Numbered from the stretch's first letter, positions 19,399-27,182 are shown. The stretch is 36,587 bases of DNA from Rhodanobacteraceae bacterium (GCA_021325475.1 JAJPHA010000068.1:1-36587), one strand, 5' to 3'. Translations and numbers: made by a program. Notes: generated from the letters alone by a model not told the origin.

Positions 19399-20468
19399 GG
19401 GTTGTGGTGCAACTGGTAGCGCTCCACCGCGCGATTGTGCGCTTCGAGCGTCGTCGAGAATTCGTGGCTGCCGTCGCCGCGGGCGACGAAGTACAGCGCA
19501 TCCGTCGCCGCCGGATGCAACACCGCGGCGAGCGAGGCTGCGCCCGGCAGCGCGATCGGGGTCGGCGGCAGGCCGCTGCGCGTGTAGGTGTTGAACGGCG
19601 TGTCGACATCGAGATCGCGTCGGTGCAGCTTGCCCTCGTAGGCGGCACCGAGGCCGTAGATCACGCTCGGATCGGTCTGCAGGCGCATGCCGAGCCGGAG
19701 CCGCGACAGGAACACCGCGGCGATCAACGGCCGCTCCTCGGGCCGCGCGGTTTCCTTTTCCACGATCGAGGCGAGGATCAGCGCCTGATACGGCGCGTCG
19801 AGCGGCAGTTCCGGCGCGCGCGCGGCCCATTCGCGCTCGAGCAACTGGCGCATGGCGAGGAAGGCGCGGCGCAGCAGATCGAGATCGCTCATGCCCTTGA
19901 CGTAGCTGTAGGTCTGCGGCAGGAACCAGCCCTCCGGCGGCGTGCCGGGTTCGCCCAGCGCCCGCATCAGCGTGGCGTCGTCGATCGCGGCGAGGGTCTG
20001 GCGCAGGCCGGGTTCGCGCGCGAGGGCCTCGCGCAATTGTGCAAATGTCCACCCTTCCACAATGGTAAAACGGTGCTGGATCACCTCGCCGGCCACCATC
20101 TTGCGCAGCAGCGCGCGCGGCGTCAGTCCCGGCTCGAGCGCGTACTCGCCGGCCTGCAACTTGCCGGCCGCGCCGGTCTGCCGCGCCAGCAGCCGCCAGT
20201 ACGGCAGCGGACCGGCGCGCACGCCGGCCGCTTCGAGCAGCCGCACCACGCCGGCGAGCGGCGTGCCGAGCGGCACGTCGATCGTTGCCGGCGCCGGCAA
20301 CGGCGCGAGCGGCGTGTCGACGAACCGCAGGTAGTCGGCCACCAGGTACGCCGCCGCGGCCAGCGCCGCCGCGAACAGGATCGCCGCGATCCGGCGCAGT
20401 CCGCGCCGGCGCCGCGGCGGAGGGGAATCGGGACTCACGCAGCGTTCCTCGAAATTCTCGCCGGCCAT
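19395..20468 (-). CDS. mltG: endolytic murein transglycosylase MltG
   Basis: Inner-membrane lytic transglycosylase that releases growing glycan strands, 357 residues from ATG 20468. A cytoplasmic Arg-rich N-terminus (PPPRRRRGLRR) precedes one transmembrane helix (about 27-45). A LysM-like region follows, and then the YceG catalytic domain with WFLPQTYSYVKG (181-192), the catalytic motif LASIVEKET (E237 by alignment to E. coli E218) and RLRLGMRLQTDPSVIYG (256-272). TPFNTYTRSGLPPTPIALPG (290-309) is the family hallmark near the C-terminus. It overlaps tmk by 4 bp and follows pabB by 25 bp. Confidence 0.95.
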   Translation of the reverse strand: MAGENFEERCVSPDSPPPRRRRGLRRIAAILFAAALAAAAYLVADYLRFVDTPLAPLPAPATIDVPLGTPLAGVVRLLEAAGVRAGPLPYWRLLARQTGAAGKLQAGEYALEPGLTPRALLRKMVAGEVIQHRFTIVEGWTFAQLREALAREPGLRQTLAAIDDATLMRALGEPGTPPEGWFLPQTYSYVKGMSDLDLLRRAFLAMRQLLEREWAARAPELPLDAPYQALILASIVEKETARPEERPLIAAVFLSRLRLGMRLQTDPSVIYGLGAAYEGKLHRRDLDVDTPFNTYTRSGLPPTPIALPGAASLAAVLHPAATDALYFVARGDGSHEFSTTLEAHNRAVERYQLHHNP

Positions 20469-20493
20469 TGTGCCCGAAGCGCGCCGCCGCTGC

Positions 20494-21885
20494 TCACGCG
20501 CCGAGCGCGCGCAGCACGCCGCGCGCCTTGGCCCGCGTTTCCTCCAATTCGCGCATGGCGTCGGAATCGGCGACGATGCCGGCGCCGGCGCGCAGACGCG
20601 CGCGCGCGCCGACCAGGCTGAGCGTGCGGATCAGGATGTTGAGATCGAGATCGCCGTCGCGGTTGAGATAGCCGAGCGCGCCGGTGTAGGCGCCGCGGCC
20701 ACTGCCTTCGAGCTCGGCGATGATCTCCAGGCAACGCAGCTTCGGGCAGCCGGTGATGGTGCCGCCGGGAAACACCGCCGCGATCGCCTGGCCCGGCGTG
20801 ACGTCCGCGCGCAGCGTGCCGCGCACGTTCGACACGAGGTGGTGCACGTGCGCGTAGCTTTCGACCGTCATCAACTCATCGACGGCGATCGACCCCGGCG
20901 CGCAGACGCGGCCGAGGTCGTTGCGTTCGAGATCGATCAGCATCACGTGCTCGGCGCGCTCCTTGGCGTGGGCGAGCAGTTCGGCGATGCACGCGGCATC
21001 GTCCGCTACGGCGCCGCGCGGGCGCGTGCCGGCGATCGGCCGGGTCTGCGCGGTGCGGCCGCGCACCGCGAGCAGGCGTTCCGGCGACGAGCTGATCACG
21101 GCGAACTCGCACCATTGCAACAAGCCGGCGAACGGTGCCGGATTGGCGCGCCGCAGGCGCGCGTACAGCGCGGCCGGCGTCGGCGCGTGCGGATAGCGCG
21201 CGCGCCACTCGCGTGACAGATTCACCTGGAACGTGTCGCCGCGGCGCAAATACTCGTGGACGCGCGCGACACCGTCGAGAAACCGCTGCGGCGCGTCTTC
21301 CTCGACCGCGGGTGCGGACAACGGCGGTTCGACGAATCCGGGCGCGGCGTCGAGGTCGGCACGCAGCGTCGCGAGCAGCGCGGCGTGCTCCGCCTCGGCC
21401 ACCAGCCAGGTGCGCGCCGCGGCGCGATCGACCACGATCGCCGCCGGACAACGCAAGGCCAGCGCCGTCGGCAGTTCCGGATCCGGCGCCGCGGGCAGCG
21501 CCAGGCGCGGTTCGATCTCGCCGGCAAGTTCGTAGCCCAGGAACAGCAGCCAACCGCCACGGAACGGCAGTCCCGCAAGCGCGTCGGCGGGCGCGCGGTG
21601 GCGCGCCTCTCGATGCCACGCCGCATCGAGCGCAGCGAGAAAGCCGCCGTGGTACTCGCGCCCTCGCGCGTCGTGCACGCGACCGTCGCGCGCAAGCGTG
21701 AGCGCATCCTGCGGCAACGCGAACAGCAGATCGTAGCGCGCGTGCGCGCCGGCGGCGGCGCTTTCCAGCAATGCCGGATAGCGCCTCGGCCAGCGTGCGG
21801 CGAGTGGCAGCAGGTCGCGCGCACCGGGCAGCTCGAGGTGGACCCAGTCCCGCGCCAGGGCATGCGCCGGCGACGTTCCCGCCAT
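20494..21885 (-). CDS. pabB: aminodeoxychorismate synthase component I (PabB-like)
   Basis: Chorismate-utilising enzyme that, with a glutaminase partner, makes 4-amino-4-deoxychorismate for folate. It is 463 residues from ATG 21885; an ATG at 21927 overlapping the fabF stop (TGATG) would add 14 residues. The N-terminal domain is weakly conserved. The catalytic domain shows GDTFQVNLSREWRARYP (216-232), SSSPERLLAVRG, HVMLIDLERNDLGRVC (313-328), FPGGTITGCPKLRCLEIIAELE (372-393) and GALGYLNRDGDLDLNILIRTL. The motif at 283-287 is PIAGT; in E. coli PabB it is PIKGT with a nucleophilic Lys, while TrpE has Ala. Other motifs and its place after fabF favour PabB over TrpE. No pabC lies next to it. Confidence 0.88.
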   Translation of the reverse strand: MAGTSPAHALARDWVHLELPGARDLLPLAARWPRRYPALLESAAAGAHARYDLLFALPQDALTLARDGRVHDARGREYHGGFLAALDAAWHREARHRAPADALAGLPFRGGWLLFLGYELAGEIEPRLALPAAPDPELPTALALRCPAAIVVDRAAARTWLVAEAEHAALLATLRADLDAAPGFVEPPLSAPAVEEDAPQRFLDGVARVHEYLRRGDTFQVNLSREWRARYPHAPTPAALYARLRRANPAPFAGLLQWCEFAVISSSPERLLAVRGRTAQTRPIAGTRPRGAVADDAACIAELLAHAKERAEHVMLIDLERNDLGRVCAPGSIAVDELMTVESYAHVHHLVSNVRGTLRADVTPGQAIAAVFPGGTITGCPKLRCLEIIAELEGSGRGAYTGALGYLNRDGDLDLNILIRTLSLVGARARLRAGAGIVADSDAMRELEETRAKARGVLRALGA

Positions 21886-21926
21886 GATCGTCCGGATCCC
21901 GGATGCCGGGGCCCGCGTCCGGCGCA

Positions 21927-23165
21927 TCAAATCCGCCGGAAGGCGAGCGTGCCGTTGGTGCCGCCGAAGCCGAACGAGTTCGACAGGACAACGTCCACAC
22001 GCACCTGGCGCGCGGTGTGCGGCACGAAGTCGAGATCGCAGCCTTCGCCCGGATGGTCGAGGTTGATCGTCGGCGGCACCACGTTGTCGCGGATCGCGAG
22101 CACCGAGAAGATCGCCTCGACGCCGCCGGCCGCACCGAGCAGATGTCCGGTCATCGACTTGGTCGAGGAGACCATGAGCTGCCTGGCGTGCGCGCCGAAG
22201 CAGGTCTTGATCGCCTGGGTCTCGGCCAGATCGCCGGCCGGCGTGGAGGTGCCGTGGGCGTTGATGTACTGCACGTCCTCGGGCTGGAGGCCGCCGTCCT
22301 GCATCGCCACCCGCATGCAGCGTGCCGCGCCCTCGCCGTTCTCGCTCGGCGCGGTCATGTGGTAGGCGTCGCCGCTCATGCCGAAGCCGACGAGCTCGCA
22401 GTAGATGCGCGCGCCGCGGCGCCTGGCGTGTTCGTATTCCTCGAGGATCAGCACGCCGGCGCCGTCGGCCAGCACGAAACCGTCGCGATCGCGGTCCCAC
22501 GGGCGACTGGCCTTTTCCGGTTCGTCGTTGCGCGTCGACATCGCCCGCGCCGAACAGAACCCGCCCATCGCCACGCCGGTGGTCGCGTACTCGGCGCCGC
22601 CGGCCACCATCACGTCGGCGTCGCCGTACTGGATCATGCGCATGGCGAGACCGATGTTGTGCGTGGCGGTGGTGCAGGCGGTGACGCAGGCGATGTTCGG
22701 GCCCTTGAGCCCGAGCATGATCGACAGATTGCCCGCCGCCATGTTGATGATCGAGCTCGGCACGAAGAACGGCGAGATCTTGCGCGGCCCGCCCTCGTGC
22801 AGCGCCACGCTGGTGCGCTCGATCGTGTGGATGCCGCCGATGCCCGCGCCCACCGCCACGCCGATGCGCTCCTCGTCGTGCTCGTGCGGGTGCAGCCCGG
22901 CATCGGCCAGCGCCTGCACCGACGCGGCGATGCCGTAGTGGATGAACGGATCCATCTTCTTGACGTCTTTCGGCGCCACGTACCGGGTCGGATCGAAGTC
23001 GCGCACTTCGCCGGCGATGCGCGTCGGATACGCGCTCGCGTCGTAATGCGTGATCGGGCCGATGCCGCTCTTGCCGGCGAGCACGTTGCGCCACGCCGTG
23101 GCGACATCGTTGCCGACCGGACTGACCATGCCGAGCCCGGTGATTACCACGCGACGTTTGCTCAT
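21927..23165 (-). CDS. fabF: beta-ketoacyl-ACP synthase II (FabF)
   Basis: Elongating condensing enzyme of type II fatty-acid synthesis, 412 residues from ATG 23165 ([20 protein letters not shown]). The catalytic triad is C164 ([14 protein letters not shown]), H304 ([12 protein letters not shown]) and H341 ([12 protein letters not shown]). The substrate gate region [17 protein letters not shown] is typical of FabF. The frame is open a further 38 codons upstream, but that stretch is translated heptamer repeat, so the inner ATG is the start. A repeat array begins one base before the start codon, leaving no Shine-Dalgarno sequence. A terminator-like hairpin separates it from acpP. Confidence 0.96.
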   Translation of the reverse strand: MSKRRVVITGLGMVSPVGNDVATAWRNVLAGKSGIGPITHYDASAYPTRIAGEVRDFDPTRYVAPKDVKKMDPFIHYGIAASVQALADAGLHPHEHDEERIGVAVGAGIGGIHTIERTSVALHEGGPRKISPFFVPSSIINMAAGNLSIMLGLKGPNIACVTACTTATHNIGLAMRMIQYGDADVMVAGGAEYATTGVAMGGFCSARAMSTRNDEPEKASRPWDRDRDGFVLADGAGVLILEEYEHARRRGARIYCELVGFGMSGDAYHMTAPSENGEGAARCMRVAMQDGGLQPEDVQYINAHGTSTPAGDLAETQAIKTCFGAHARQLMVSSTKSMTGHLLGAAGGVEAIFSVLAIRDNVVPPTINLDHPGEGCDLDFVPHTARQVRVDVVLSNSFGFGGTNGTLAFRRI

Positions 23166-23166
23166 A

Positions 23167-23212
23167 TGAGGGCTGAGGGCTGAGGGCTGAGGGTTGACGG
23201 TTGAGGGCCGAG
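23167..23212. repeat. heptamer array abutting the fabF start codon
   Basis: Units GGCTGAG (three copies, 23171-23191) grade into GGTTGAC, GGTTGAG and GGCCGAG (23192-23212), all in strict 7-bp phase, with a partial unit touching the fabF start. On the fabF sense strand the ribosome-binding region therefore reads CCCTCAGCCCTCAT. Confidence 0.9.
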
Positions 23213-23261
23213 AACGCGGGACGGGTCCAGACTCCCGCGCCGGCCGCCGGCCGTGATTCAG

Positions 23262-23289
23262 AAACGAAAACTGCGCCATCCGGCGCAGC
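23262..23289 (-). terminator. terminator/attenuator between acpP and fabF
   Basis: On the minus strand CTGCGCC, a GGAT loop and GGCGCAG form a perfect 7-bp stem, followed by TTTTCGTTTC. It lies 24 bp after the acpP stop and ahead of fabF. It probably ends most acpP transcripts, so that the abundant acpP mRNA exceeds that of fabF; this role is inference. Confidence 0.75.
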
Positions 23290-23313
23290 TTCGCGACGAT
23301 CCGGCGACGAAAC

Positions 23314-23553
23314 TCAGGCCTTGACGTGCGCCTTGATGTAGTCGATCGCCTGCTGCACGGTGGTGATCTTCTCGGCTTCCTCGTCCGGAATCTCGCACTC
23401 GAATTCCTCTTCCAGCGCCATCACCAGTTCGACGGTGTCGAGCGAATCCGCGCCCAGGTCGTCGACGAACGACGCGTTCGGCGTCACCTCGTCCTCTTTG
23501 ACGCCGAGCTGCTCGACGACGATCTTCTTGACGCGATCTTCAATGCTGCTCAT
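23314..23553 (-). CDS. acpP: acyl carrier protein
   Basis: Acidic 79-residue carrier of growing acyl chains, ATG 23553 ([20 protein letters not shown]). The phosphopantetheine attachment serine is S37 in [18 protein letters not shown]. Helix II is strongly acidic, as expected for binding the Fab enzymes, and the length is standard. It lies between fabG and fabF in the conserved order. It is followed by a terminator-like hairpin and preceded by a 137-bp spacer with a candidate -10 box, which would allow a separate strong promoter. Confidence 0.98.
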   Translation of the reverse strand: MSSIEDRVKKIVVEQLGVKEDEVTPNASFVDDLGADSLDTVELVMALEEEFECEIPDEEAEKITTVQQAIDYIKAHVKA

Positions 23554-23601
23554 GTGTGCAAGCCCTCACCAGGATGGAATCCAGAAACGCAAAGCGCGCG
23601 G

Positions 23602-23607
23602 ATTGTA
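23602..23607 (-). promoter_or_regulatory. candidate -10 box upstream of acpP
   Basis: On the minus strand TACAAT lies about 49 bp upstream of the acpP start, within the 137-bp fabG-acpP spacer. No good -35 box is found 16-18 bp further upstream, so support is limited. An internal promoter here would fit the need for high acpP expression. Confidence 0.3.
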
Positions 23608-23690
23608 GTGCATGGTCCCGCCCGGCGCCAGCGAACGGGCGTTTCATTCCGGCCTGCGCGGCGACGCGCGCGGGCCGCCGCACGGACGCG

Positions 23691-24434
23691 TCACGGCATG
23701 TACATGCCGCCGTTGACGTTGAGCGTCTCGCCGGTGATGTACGCCGCCGCCGGCGTGGCGAGGAACCGCACCGCCTCGGCGATGTCCTGCGGCTGACCGA
23801 GACGGCCGAGCGCGATCTGCCCGAGCAGCGCCTTGCGCTGTTCCTCCGACAACGCGCGGGTCATGTCGGTGTCGATGAAGCCCGGCGCGACCACGTTGAC
23901 CGTGATGCCGCGCGAGCCGACTTCGCGCGCCAGCGATTTGGAGAACGCGATGATGCCGGCCTTCGCCGCGGCATAGTTCGCCTGCCCCGGATTGCCGGTC
24001 AGGCCGACCACCGAGGCGATGTTGATGATGCGTCCCTTGCGCGCCTTCATCATGCCGCGCAACGCCGCCTTGCAGGTGCGGAACACCGAGGTCAGATTGG
24101 TGTCGAGGATCGCCTGCCAGTCCTCGTCGCGCATGCGCAGCAGCAGTTGATCGCGCGTGATGCCGGCGTTGTTGACCAGGATCGATACCGCGCCGAACTC
24201 GCTCGCGATCGCGTCGATCAGCGCCTCGACCGCCGCGGCGTCGGTCACGTCGAGGACGCGGCCGACCCCGCCGTGCGCGGCGAGCCGTTCGCCGATCGCG
24301 GCGGCGCCGGCTTCGCTGGTGGCGGTGCCGATCACTTTCGCGCCGGCGCGCGCCAGGGTGTCGGCGATCGCCGCGCCGATGCCGCGGCTGGCGCCGGTGA
24401 CGAGGGCGACTTCGCCCGTGAGGATTGCGCTCAT
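23691..24434 (-). CDS. fabG: 3-oxoacyl-ACP reductase FabG
   Basis: NADPH-dependent beta-ketoacyl-ACP reductase, the first reduction in each elongation cycle, 247 residues from ATG 24434. The cofactor motif TGASRGIG is at 13-20 and NNAG at 88-91. The catalytic S141, Y154 and K158 lie in INIASVVGLTGNPGQANYAAAK. The C-terminus TGETLNVNGGMYMP is typical of FabG and ends with the canonical tetramer-interface residues. It lies between the DUF1737 gene and acpP, where fabD would normally be its direct upstream neighbour. Confidence 0.97.
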   Translation of the reverse strand: MSAILTGEVALVTGASRGIGAAIADTLARAGAKVIGTATSEAGAAAIGERLAAHGGVGRVLDVTDAAAVEALIDAIASEFGAVSILVNNAGITRDQLLLRMRDEDWQAILDTNLTSVFRTCKAALRGMMKARKGRIINIASVVGLTGNPGQANYAAAKAGIIAFSKSLAREVGSRGITVNVVAPGFIDTDMTRALSEEQRKALLGQIALGRLGQPQDIAEAVRFLATPAAAYITGETLNVNGGMYMP

Positions 24435-24459
24435 CGTTGGCTCCCGAATCCGCTGGATG

Positions 24460-24642
24460 TCATACGTCCGGCCACACCACCGCCTGCGCCGCGATCACGC
24501 GCTTGCCGTCGAACGTGAGCGCCGGCGAACCATACAGCACGTAGCCCAAGGCCAGCGCCTCGCTCACGCGCCGGCAGAATTGATCGTCGTCCGGGCCGGT
24601 CAGCAACCGGTAGACGGGAAGATTGTCCGGGGGTTGTTTCAT
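24460..24642 (-). CDS. DUF1737-domain small protein
   Basis: A 60-residue protein from ATG 24642 (MKQPPDNLPVYRLLTGPDDD); GTG 24654 would add four residues. The segments YRLLTGPDDDQFCRRVSEAL, GYVLYGSPALTFDGKRVIAA and QAVVWPDV closely follow the DUF1737 pattern of YxxxTGxDDxxFCxRVxxAL, a Gly-aromatic-x-LYGSPALTF core and a short Q-A-V tail. The function of this family is not known to me. There is no signal peptide or membrane segment. It sits between fabD and fabG, an unusual place. Upstream is a mixed repeat element, so it may have been carried in beside repeats, but its codon use looks native. Confidence 0.75.
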   Translation of the reverse strand: MKQPPDNLPVYRLLTGPDDDQFCRRVSEALALGYVLYGSPALTFDGKRVIAAQAVVWPDV

Positions 24643-24658
24643 CGGCGATTGCACTCGA

Positions 24659-24787
24659 TGAGATAGGTTCTATGGAAAAGTTTGACTGGACCCCTACTCG
24701 GCCCTTTTGCGTGAGCGGTGAGCGGTGAGCGGAAAAAGCTGCACAGCCCTCGGCCCTCAGCCCTCCGCCCTCGGCCCTCCGCCCTTC
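24659..24787. repeat. composite heptamer-repeat element between DUF1737 gene and fabD
   Basis: From left to right: TGAGATAGGTTCTA (24659-24672), a 14-mer found inverted at 36560-36573; then (GTGAGCG)x3 at 24711-24731; then six GCCCTCR/Y-type units at 24746-24787. The last array enters the 3' end of fabD: it encodes the final residues (PRAEG), and the fabD TGA stop lies within one unit. This array is inverted relative to the array at the fabD start. Confidence 0.85.
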
Positions 24788-25743
24788 GACCAATCGGCGA
24801 TGGCCTGAGCCAATTCGCCCGGCGTGCCGATCGCGCGCCCGTCCAGGGTGCGCTCGATGCGCTTGATGAGTCCGGTGAGCACCTTGCCCGGTCCGCATTC
24901 GGCCACCCGCGTCACGCCGCGCTCGCCAAGCGCGCGCACGCTGTCGGTCCAGCGCACCGGCGCGTACAACTGCCGCGCGAGGGCGGCGCGAATGTCCTCG
25001 ACGCGCTCGTAGGATTTCGCGTCAGCGTTCTGAATTACCGGGATTTTCGGTTCGGACCATGAGATCGTTTCGAACTTCTGCGCCAAGCGCTCGGCCGCCT
25101 CGCGCATCAAGGCGCAGTGCGAGGGCACACTGACTGCGAGCTTGACCGCCTTCTTCACGCCGAGCTCCGCCAGCCGGGCGATGGCGCGATCGACCGCACT
25201 CGCATGTCCGGCGATGACGAGCTGCCCCGGTGCGTTGTAGTTGGCCGGCGCCACCACTTCGCCGGCGGCGACCTCCGCGCAAACCTCGGCGATCTGCGCA
25301 TCGTCGCCGCCGAGGATCGCCGCCATCGCCCCCATGCCCTGCGGCACCGCCGCCTGCATCAGCCGCCCGCGTTCGGCGACGAGACCCGCGGCCTCCGACA
25401 GCGTCAGCGCGCCGGCGCACACCAGCGCGGTGTACTCGCCCAGACTGTGCCCGGCGAGCACCGCGGGCATCGCCCCGCCCTGCGCCTGCCATACGCGCCA
25501 CACCGCCACGCCGGCGGCGAGCAGTGCGGGTTGGGTGTTCTCGGTGCGGTTGAGCGCCTCCTCCGGCCCGTGCTGCGACAGCGCCCACAGATCGACGTGG
25601 GCGCCGGCGGAGGCTTCGGCGAAGGTCTCCTCGACCACACCGAATTCGGCGGCGAGCTCGGCCAGCATGCCGAGCGACTGCGAGCCCTGGCCGGGGAAGA
25701 CGAAAGCGAGGACTGAGGGCTGGGGGCTGAGGGCTGCGGACAT
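24757..25743 (-). CDS. fabD: malonyl-CoA:ACP transacylase (FabD) with repeat-encoded ends
   Basis: Loads malonate onto ACP, 328 residues from ATG 25743, which has AGAGG five bases upstream; a GTG at 25749 would add two residues. FPGQGSQSLGM is near the N-terminus. The nucleophile is S100 in GHSLGEY, with R125 (AERGRLMQ) and H209 (VPSHCALM). Residues 3-11 (AALSPQPSV) are encoded by a 7-bp repeat array inserted before the usual LAFVFPGQG beginning, and the last five residues (PRAEG) and the stop codon come from a second, inverted array. The enzyme core is intact and the gene is presumably essential. The region upstream of the start is duplicated (see 25738-25863). Confidence 0.95.
   Translation of the reverse strand: MSAALSPQPSVLAFVFPGQGSQSLGMLAELAAEFGVVEETFAEASAGAHVDLWALSQHGPEEALNRTENTQPALLAAGVAVWRVWQAQGGAMPAVLAGHSLGEYTALVCAGALTLSEAAGLVAERGRLMQAAVPQGMGAMAAILGGDDAQIAEVCAEVAAGEVVAPANYNAPGQLVIAGHASAVDRAIARLAELGVKKAVKLAVSVPSHCALMREAAERLAQKFETISWSEPKIPVIQNADAKSYERVEDIRAALARQLYAPVRWTDSVRALGERGVTRVAECGPGKVLTGLIKRIERTLDGRAIGTPGELAQAIADWSKGGGPRAEG
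25711..25738. repeat. heptamer array coding the FabD N-terminus
   Basis: Four 7-bp units, GACTGAG, GGCTGGG, GGCTGAG and GGCTGCG, read on the fabD sense strand as codons 3-11 (ALSPQPS). The units are more diverged than in other arrays, perhaps because they are translated in an essential gene. Confidence 0.85.
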
Positions 25744-25761
25744 CGACACCTCTATCCGGAA

Positions 25762-25815
25762 TCATTCCAAAGTGGTTACGAAACTAGCGACCGCTGAGGG
25801 CTGAGGGCTGGACAT
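25762..25815 (-). CDS. possible 17-codon upstream ORF in the fabD leader
   Basis: In the upstream copy of the duplicated fabD start, GAGG lies five bases before ATG 25815 and opens a frame reading MSSPQPSAVASFVTTLE with stop TGA at 25762-25764, 19 bp before the fabD ATG. Codons 2-8 come from a heptamer array, as in FabD itself. Ribosomes could start here exactly as they do on fabD. Whether it is translated or regulatory is unknown; it may only be a by-product of the duplication. Confidence 0.4.
   Translation of the reverse strand: MSSPQPSAVASFVTTLE
25793..25811. repeat. heptamer array at the duplication junction upstream of fabD
   Basis: Two perfect GCTGAGG units (25793-25806) and a partial one. 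It has the same orientation as the array at 25711-25738 and the opposite orientation to that at 25871-25899, with which it can form a long stem enclosing the upstream copy of the fabD leader. Confidence 0.85.
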
Positions 25816-25870
25816 CGATACCTCGATCAAAATCATTCCAGAGTTCTCACGAAACCAGCGCACGCCGAGG

Positions 25871-25899
25871 CAGCCCTCGGCCCTCAGCCCTCAGCCCTA
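25871..25899. repeat. heptamer array overlapping the fabH stop codon
   Basis: Units GCCCTCG, GCCCTCA, GCCCTCA and GCCCTAG (25873-25900) in 7-bp phase. The last, altered unit contains the complement of the fabH TAG stop. The orientation is inverted relative to the two arrays nearer fabD. Confidence 0.88.
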
Positions 25900-26889
25900 G
25901 TACCGCACCAACGCCGAGCCCCAGGTAAACCCGCCACCGAAGGCTTCCAGCAGCAGCAACTGGCCGCGCTGCACCTTGCCCGAGCGCACGCCATGATCGA
26001 GCGCCAATGGCACCGAGCCCGCCGAGGTGTTGCCGTGCTTGTCGACGGTGACGATGACGCGCTCCATCGGCAGGTCCAGGCGTTTGGCGGTGGCCTGGAT
26101 GATGCGCAGATTGGCCTGGTGCGGAATCAGCCAGTCGATGGCGTGGCGATCCAGACCGTTGGCCTCGAGCGTCTCCTCGACCACGCGATCGAGCGTCTTG
26201 ACCGCCACCTTGAACACCTCGTTGCCGGTCATCAGCACGCGCACGCCGGCGTTCTTCTCGCCCGGCTTGAAGCCGACCGACACGCCGACCGGGTTCCACA
26301 GCAGGTCCTTGTAGCCGCCGTCGGCATGCAGATGCGTGGAAAGAATGCCGGGCTCCGTCGCCGCCTTGAGCACCACTGCGCCGGCGCCGTCGCCGAACAG
26401 CACGCAGGTGGCGCGATCGGACCAGTCGATCATGCGCGAGAGCGTCTCGGCACCGACCACGAGCGCGGTCTTGACGGTGCCGGCGCGGATGAACTTGTCC
26501 GCCACCGACAGCGCGTAGATGAAGCCGGAGCAGGCGGCGTTGACGTCGAATGCGGCGCAGCCGTCCGCGCCGAGGCGGTGCTGCAGCAGACAGGCGGTCG
26601 AGGGAAAGATCAGATCGGGCGTGGTCGTGCCGAGCACGAGCAATTCGATCTCGTCCGGCTCCACGCCGGCCGCGGCGAGCGCCGCGCGCGCGGCGCCTTC
26701 GGCCAGATCGCAGGTGGTCTGGCCGTCGGCGGCGATGTGGCGCTGGCGGATGCCGGTGCGCGAGGCGACCCACTCGTCGCTGGTATCGACCAGCCGCTCC
26801 AGCTCGGCGTTGGTGAGGACCCGTTGCGGCAGGAAGCTGCCGGTCCCGGCAATGCGTGCGTAGATCAGCGTCGTTCCCCCGGCAGTCAA
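25897..26889 (-). CDS. fabH: beta-ketoacyl-ACP synthase III (FabH)
   Basis: Starts fatty-acid synthesis by condensing acetyl-CoA with malonyl-ACP. Catalytic residues are C120 ([11 protein letters not shown]), H257 (IPHQANLRI) and N287 ([15 protein letters not shown]). The usual N-terminus begins near [19 protein letters not shown]. The only standard start upstream of that is TTG at 26889, giving 330 residues. A GGGGGA sequence sits just before CTG 26868 and ATC 26865, so a non-standard start there cannot be excluded. The stop TAG overlaps a heptamer array. It lies next to rpmF, with only 85 bp between them and no plsX. Confidence 0.94.
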   Translation of the reverse strand: MTAGGTTLIYARIAGTGSFLPQRVLTNAELERLVDTSDEWVASRTGIRQRHIAADGQTTCDLAEGAARAALAAAGVEPDEIELLVLGTTTPDLIFPSTACLLQHRLGADGCAAFDVNAACSGFIYALSVADKFIRAGTVKTALVVGAETLSRMIDWSDRATCVLFGDGAGAVVLKAATEPGILSTHLHADGGYKDLLWNPVGVSVGFKPGEKNAGVRVLMTGNEVFKVAVKTLDRVVEETLEANGLDRHAIDWLIPHQANLRIIQATAKRLDLPMERVIVTVDKHGNTSAGSVPLALDHGVRSGKVQRGQLLLLEAFGGGFTWGSALVRY

Positions 26890-26974
26890 GCGCTAGCGGA
26901 AAGCGGTCTCGTCGTCCCGATCGAGCCGCCGGGACGCGAACGCAGGAAGATTTCTGCGCGACGAGGCGCGCGGA

Positions 26975-27169
26975 TCAGTCTTCGTCTTTCACCACGGCGC
27001 GGTCTTCGATCACCTTGCGGCCGCGGTAGTAGCCGTCCTTGGTGACGTGATGGCGCACGTGGACTTCGCCCGAGGTCGGATCGGTCGCCAACTGCTTGGC
27101 GCTCAGCGCATCGTGGCTGCGGCGCATGCCGCGGCGCGACGGGGTTTTTCGGCTTTTGGCGACTGCCAT
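26975..27169 (-). CDS. rpmF: 50S ribosomal protein L32
   Basis: Ribosomal protein L32, 64 residues from ATG 27169 ([20 protein letters not shown]), with GGAGA six bases upstream of the start. The basic N-terminus, the SHDAL motif and the central [19 protein letters not shown] region are typical. It is of the zinc-free type, without the CxxC pairs seen in some L32 proteins. It follows yceD by 13 bp, the almost universal pairing in proteobacteria. Confidence 0.97.
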   Translation of the reverse strand: MAVAKSRKTPSRRGMRRSHDALSAKQLATDPTSGEVHVRHHVTKDGYYRGRKVIEDRAVVKDED

Positions 27170-27182
27170 GATCAATCTCCGG

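Larger units (their letters stand above)
25738..25863 (-). repeat. diverged tandem duplication of the fabD ribosome-binding site and start
   Basis: Two copies of a stretch of about 54 bp, offset by 72 bp, lie upstream of fabD (about 25738-25790 and 25810-25862). They share GACATCGA, ACCTC, AATCATTCC and ACGAAAC-AGCG blocks and differ at about a quarter of positions. Each copy carries, on the minus strand, GAGG, five bases, then ATGTCC, and each is preceded on the plus strand by a heptamer array. Recombination between arrays is a simple explanation. Confidence 0.8.

Noticed and set aside
20494-21885. Calling this gene trpE
   Set aside because: PIAGT hints at TrpE, but FPGGTITGCPK and the place between fabF and mltG fit PabB better.
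23166-23279. N-terminal extension of FabF through the repeat
   Set aside because: The canonical FabF start [10 protein letters not shown] begins at 23165; the upstream residues derive from the array and spacer.
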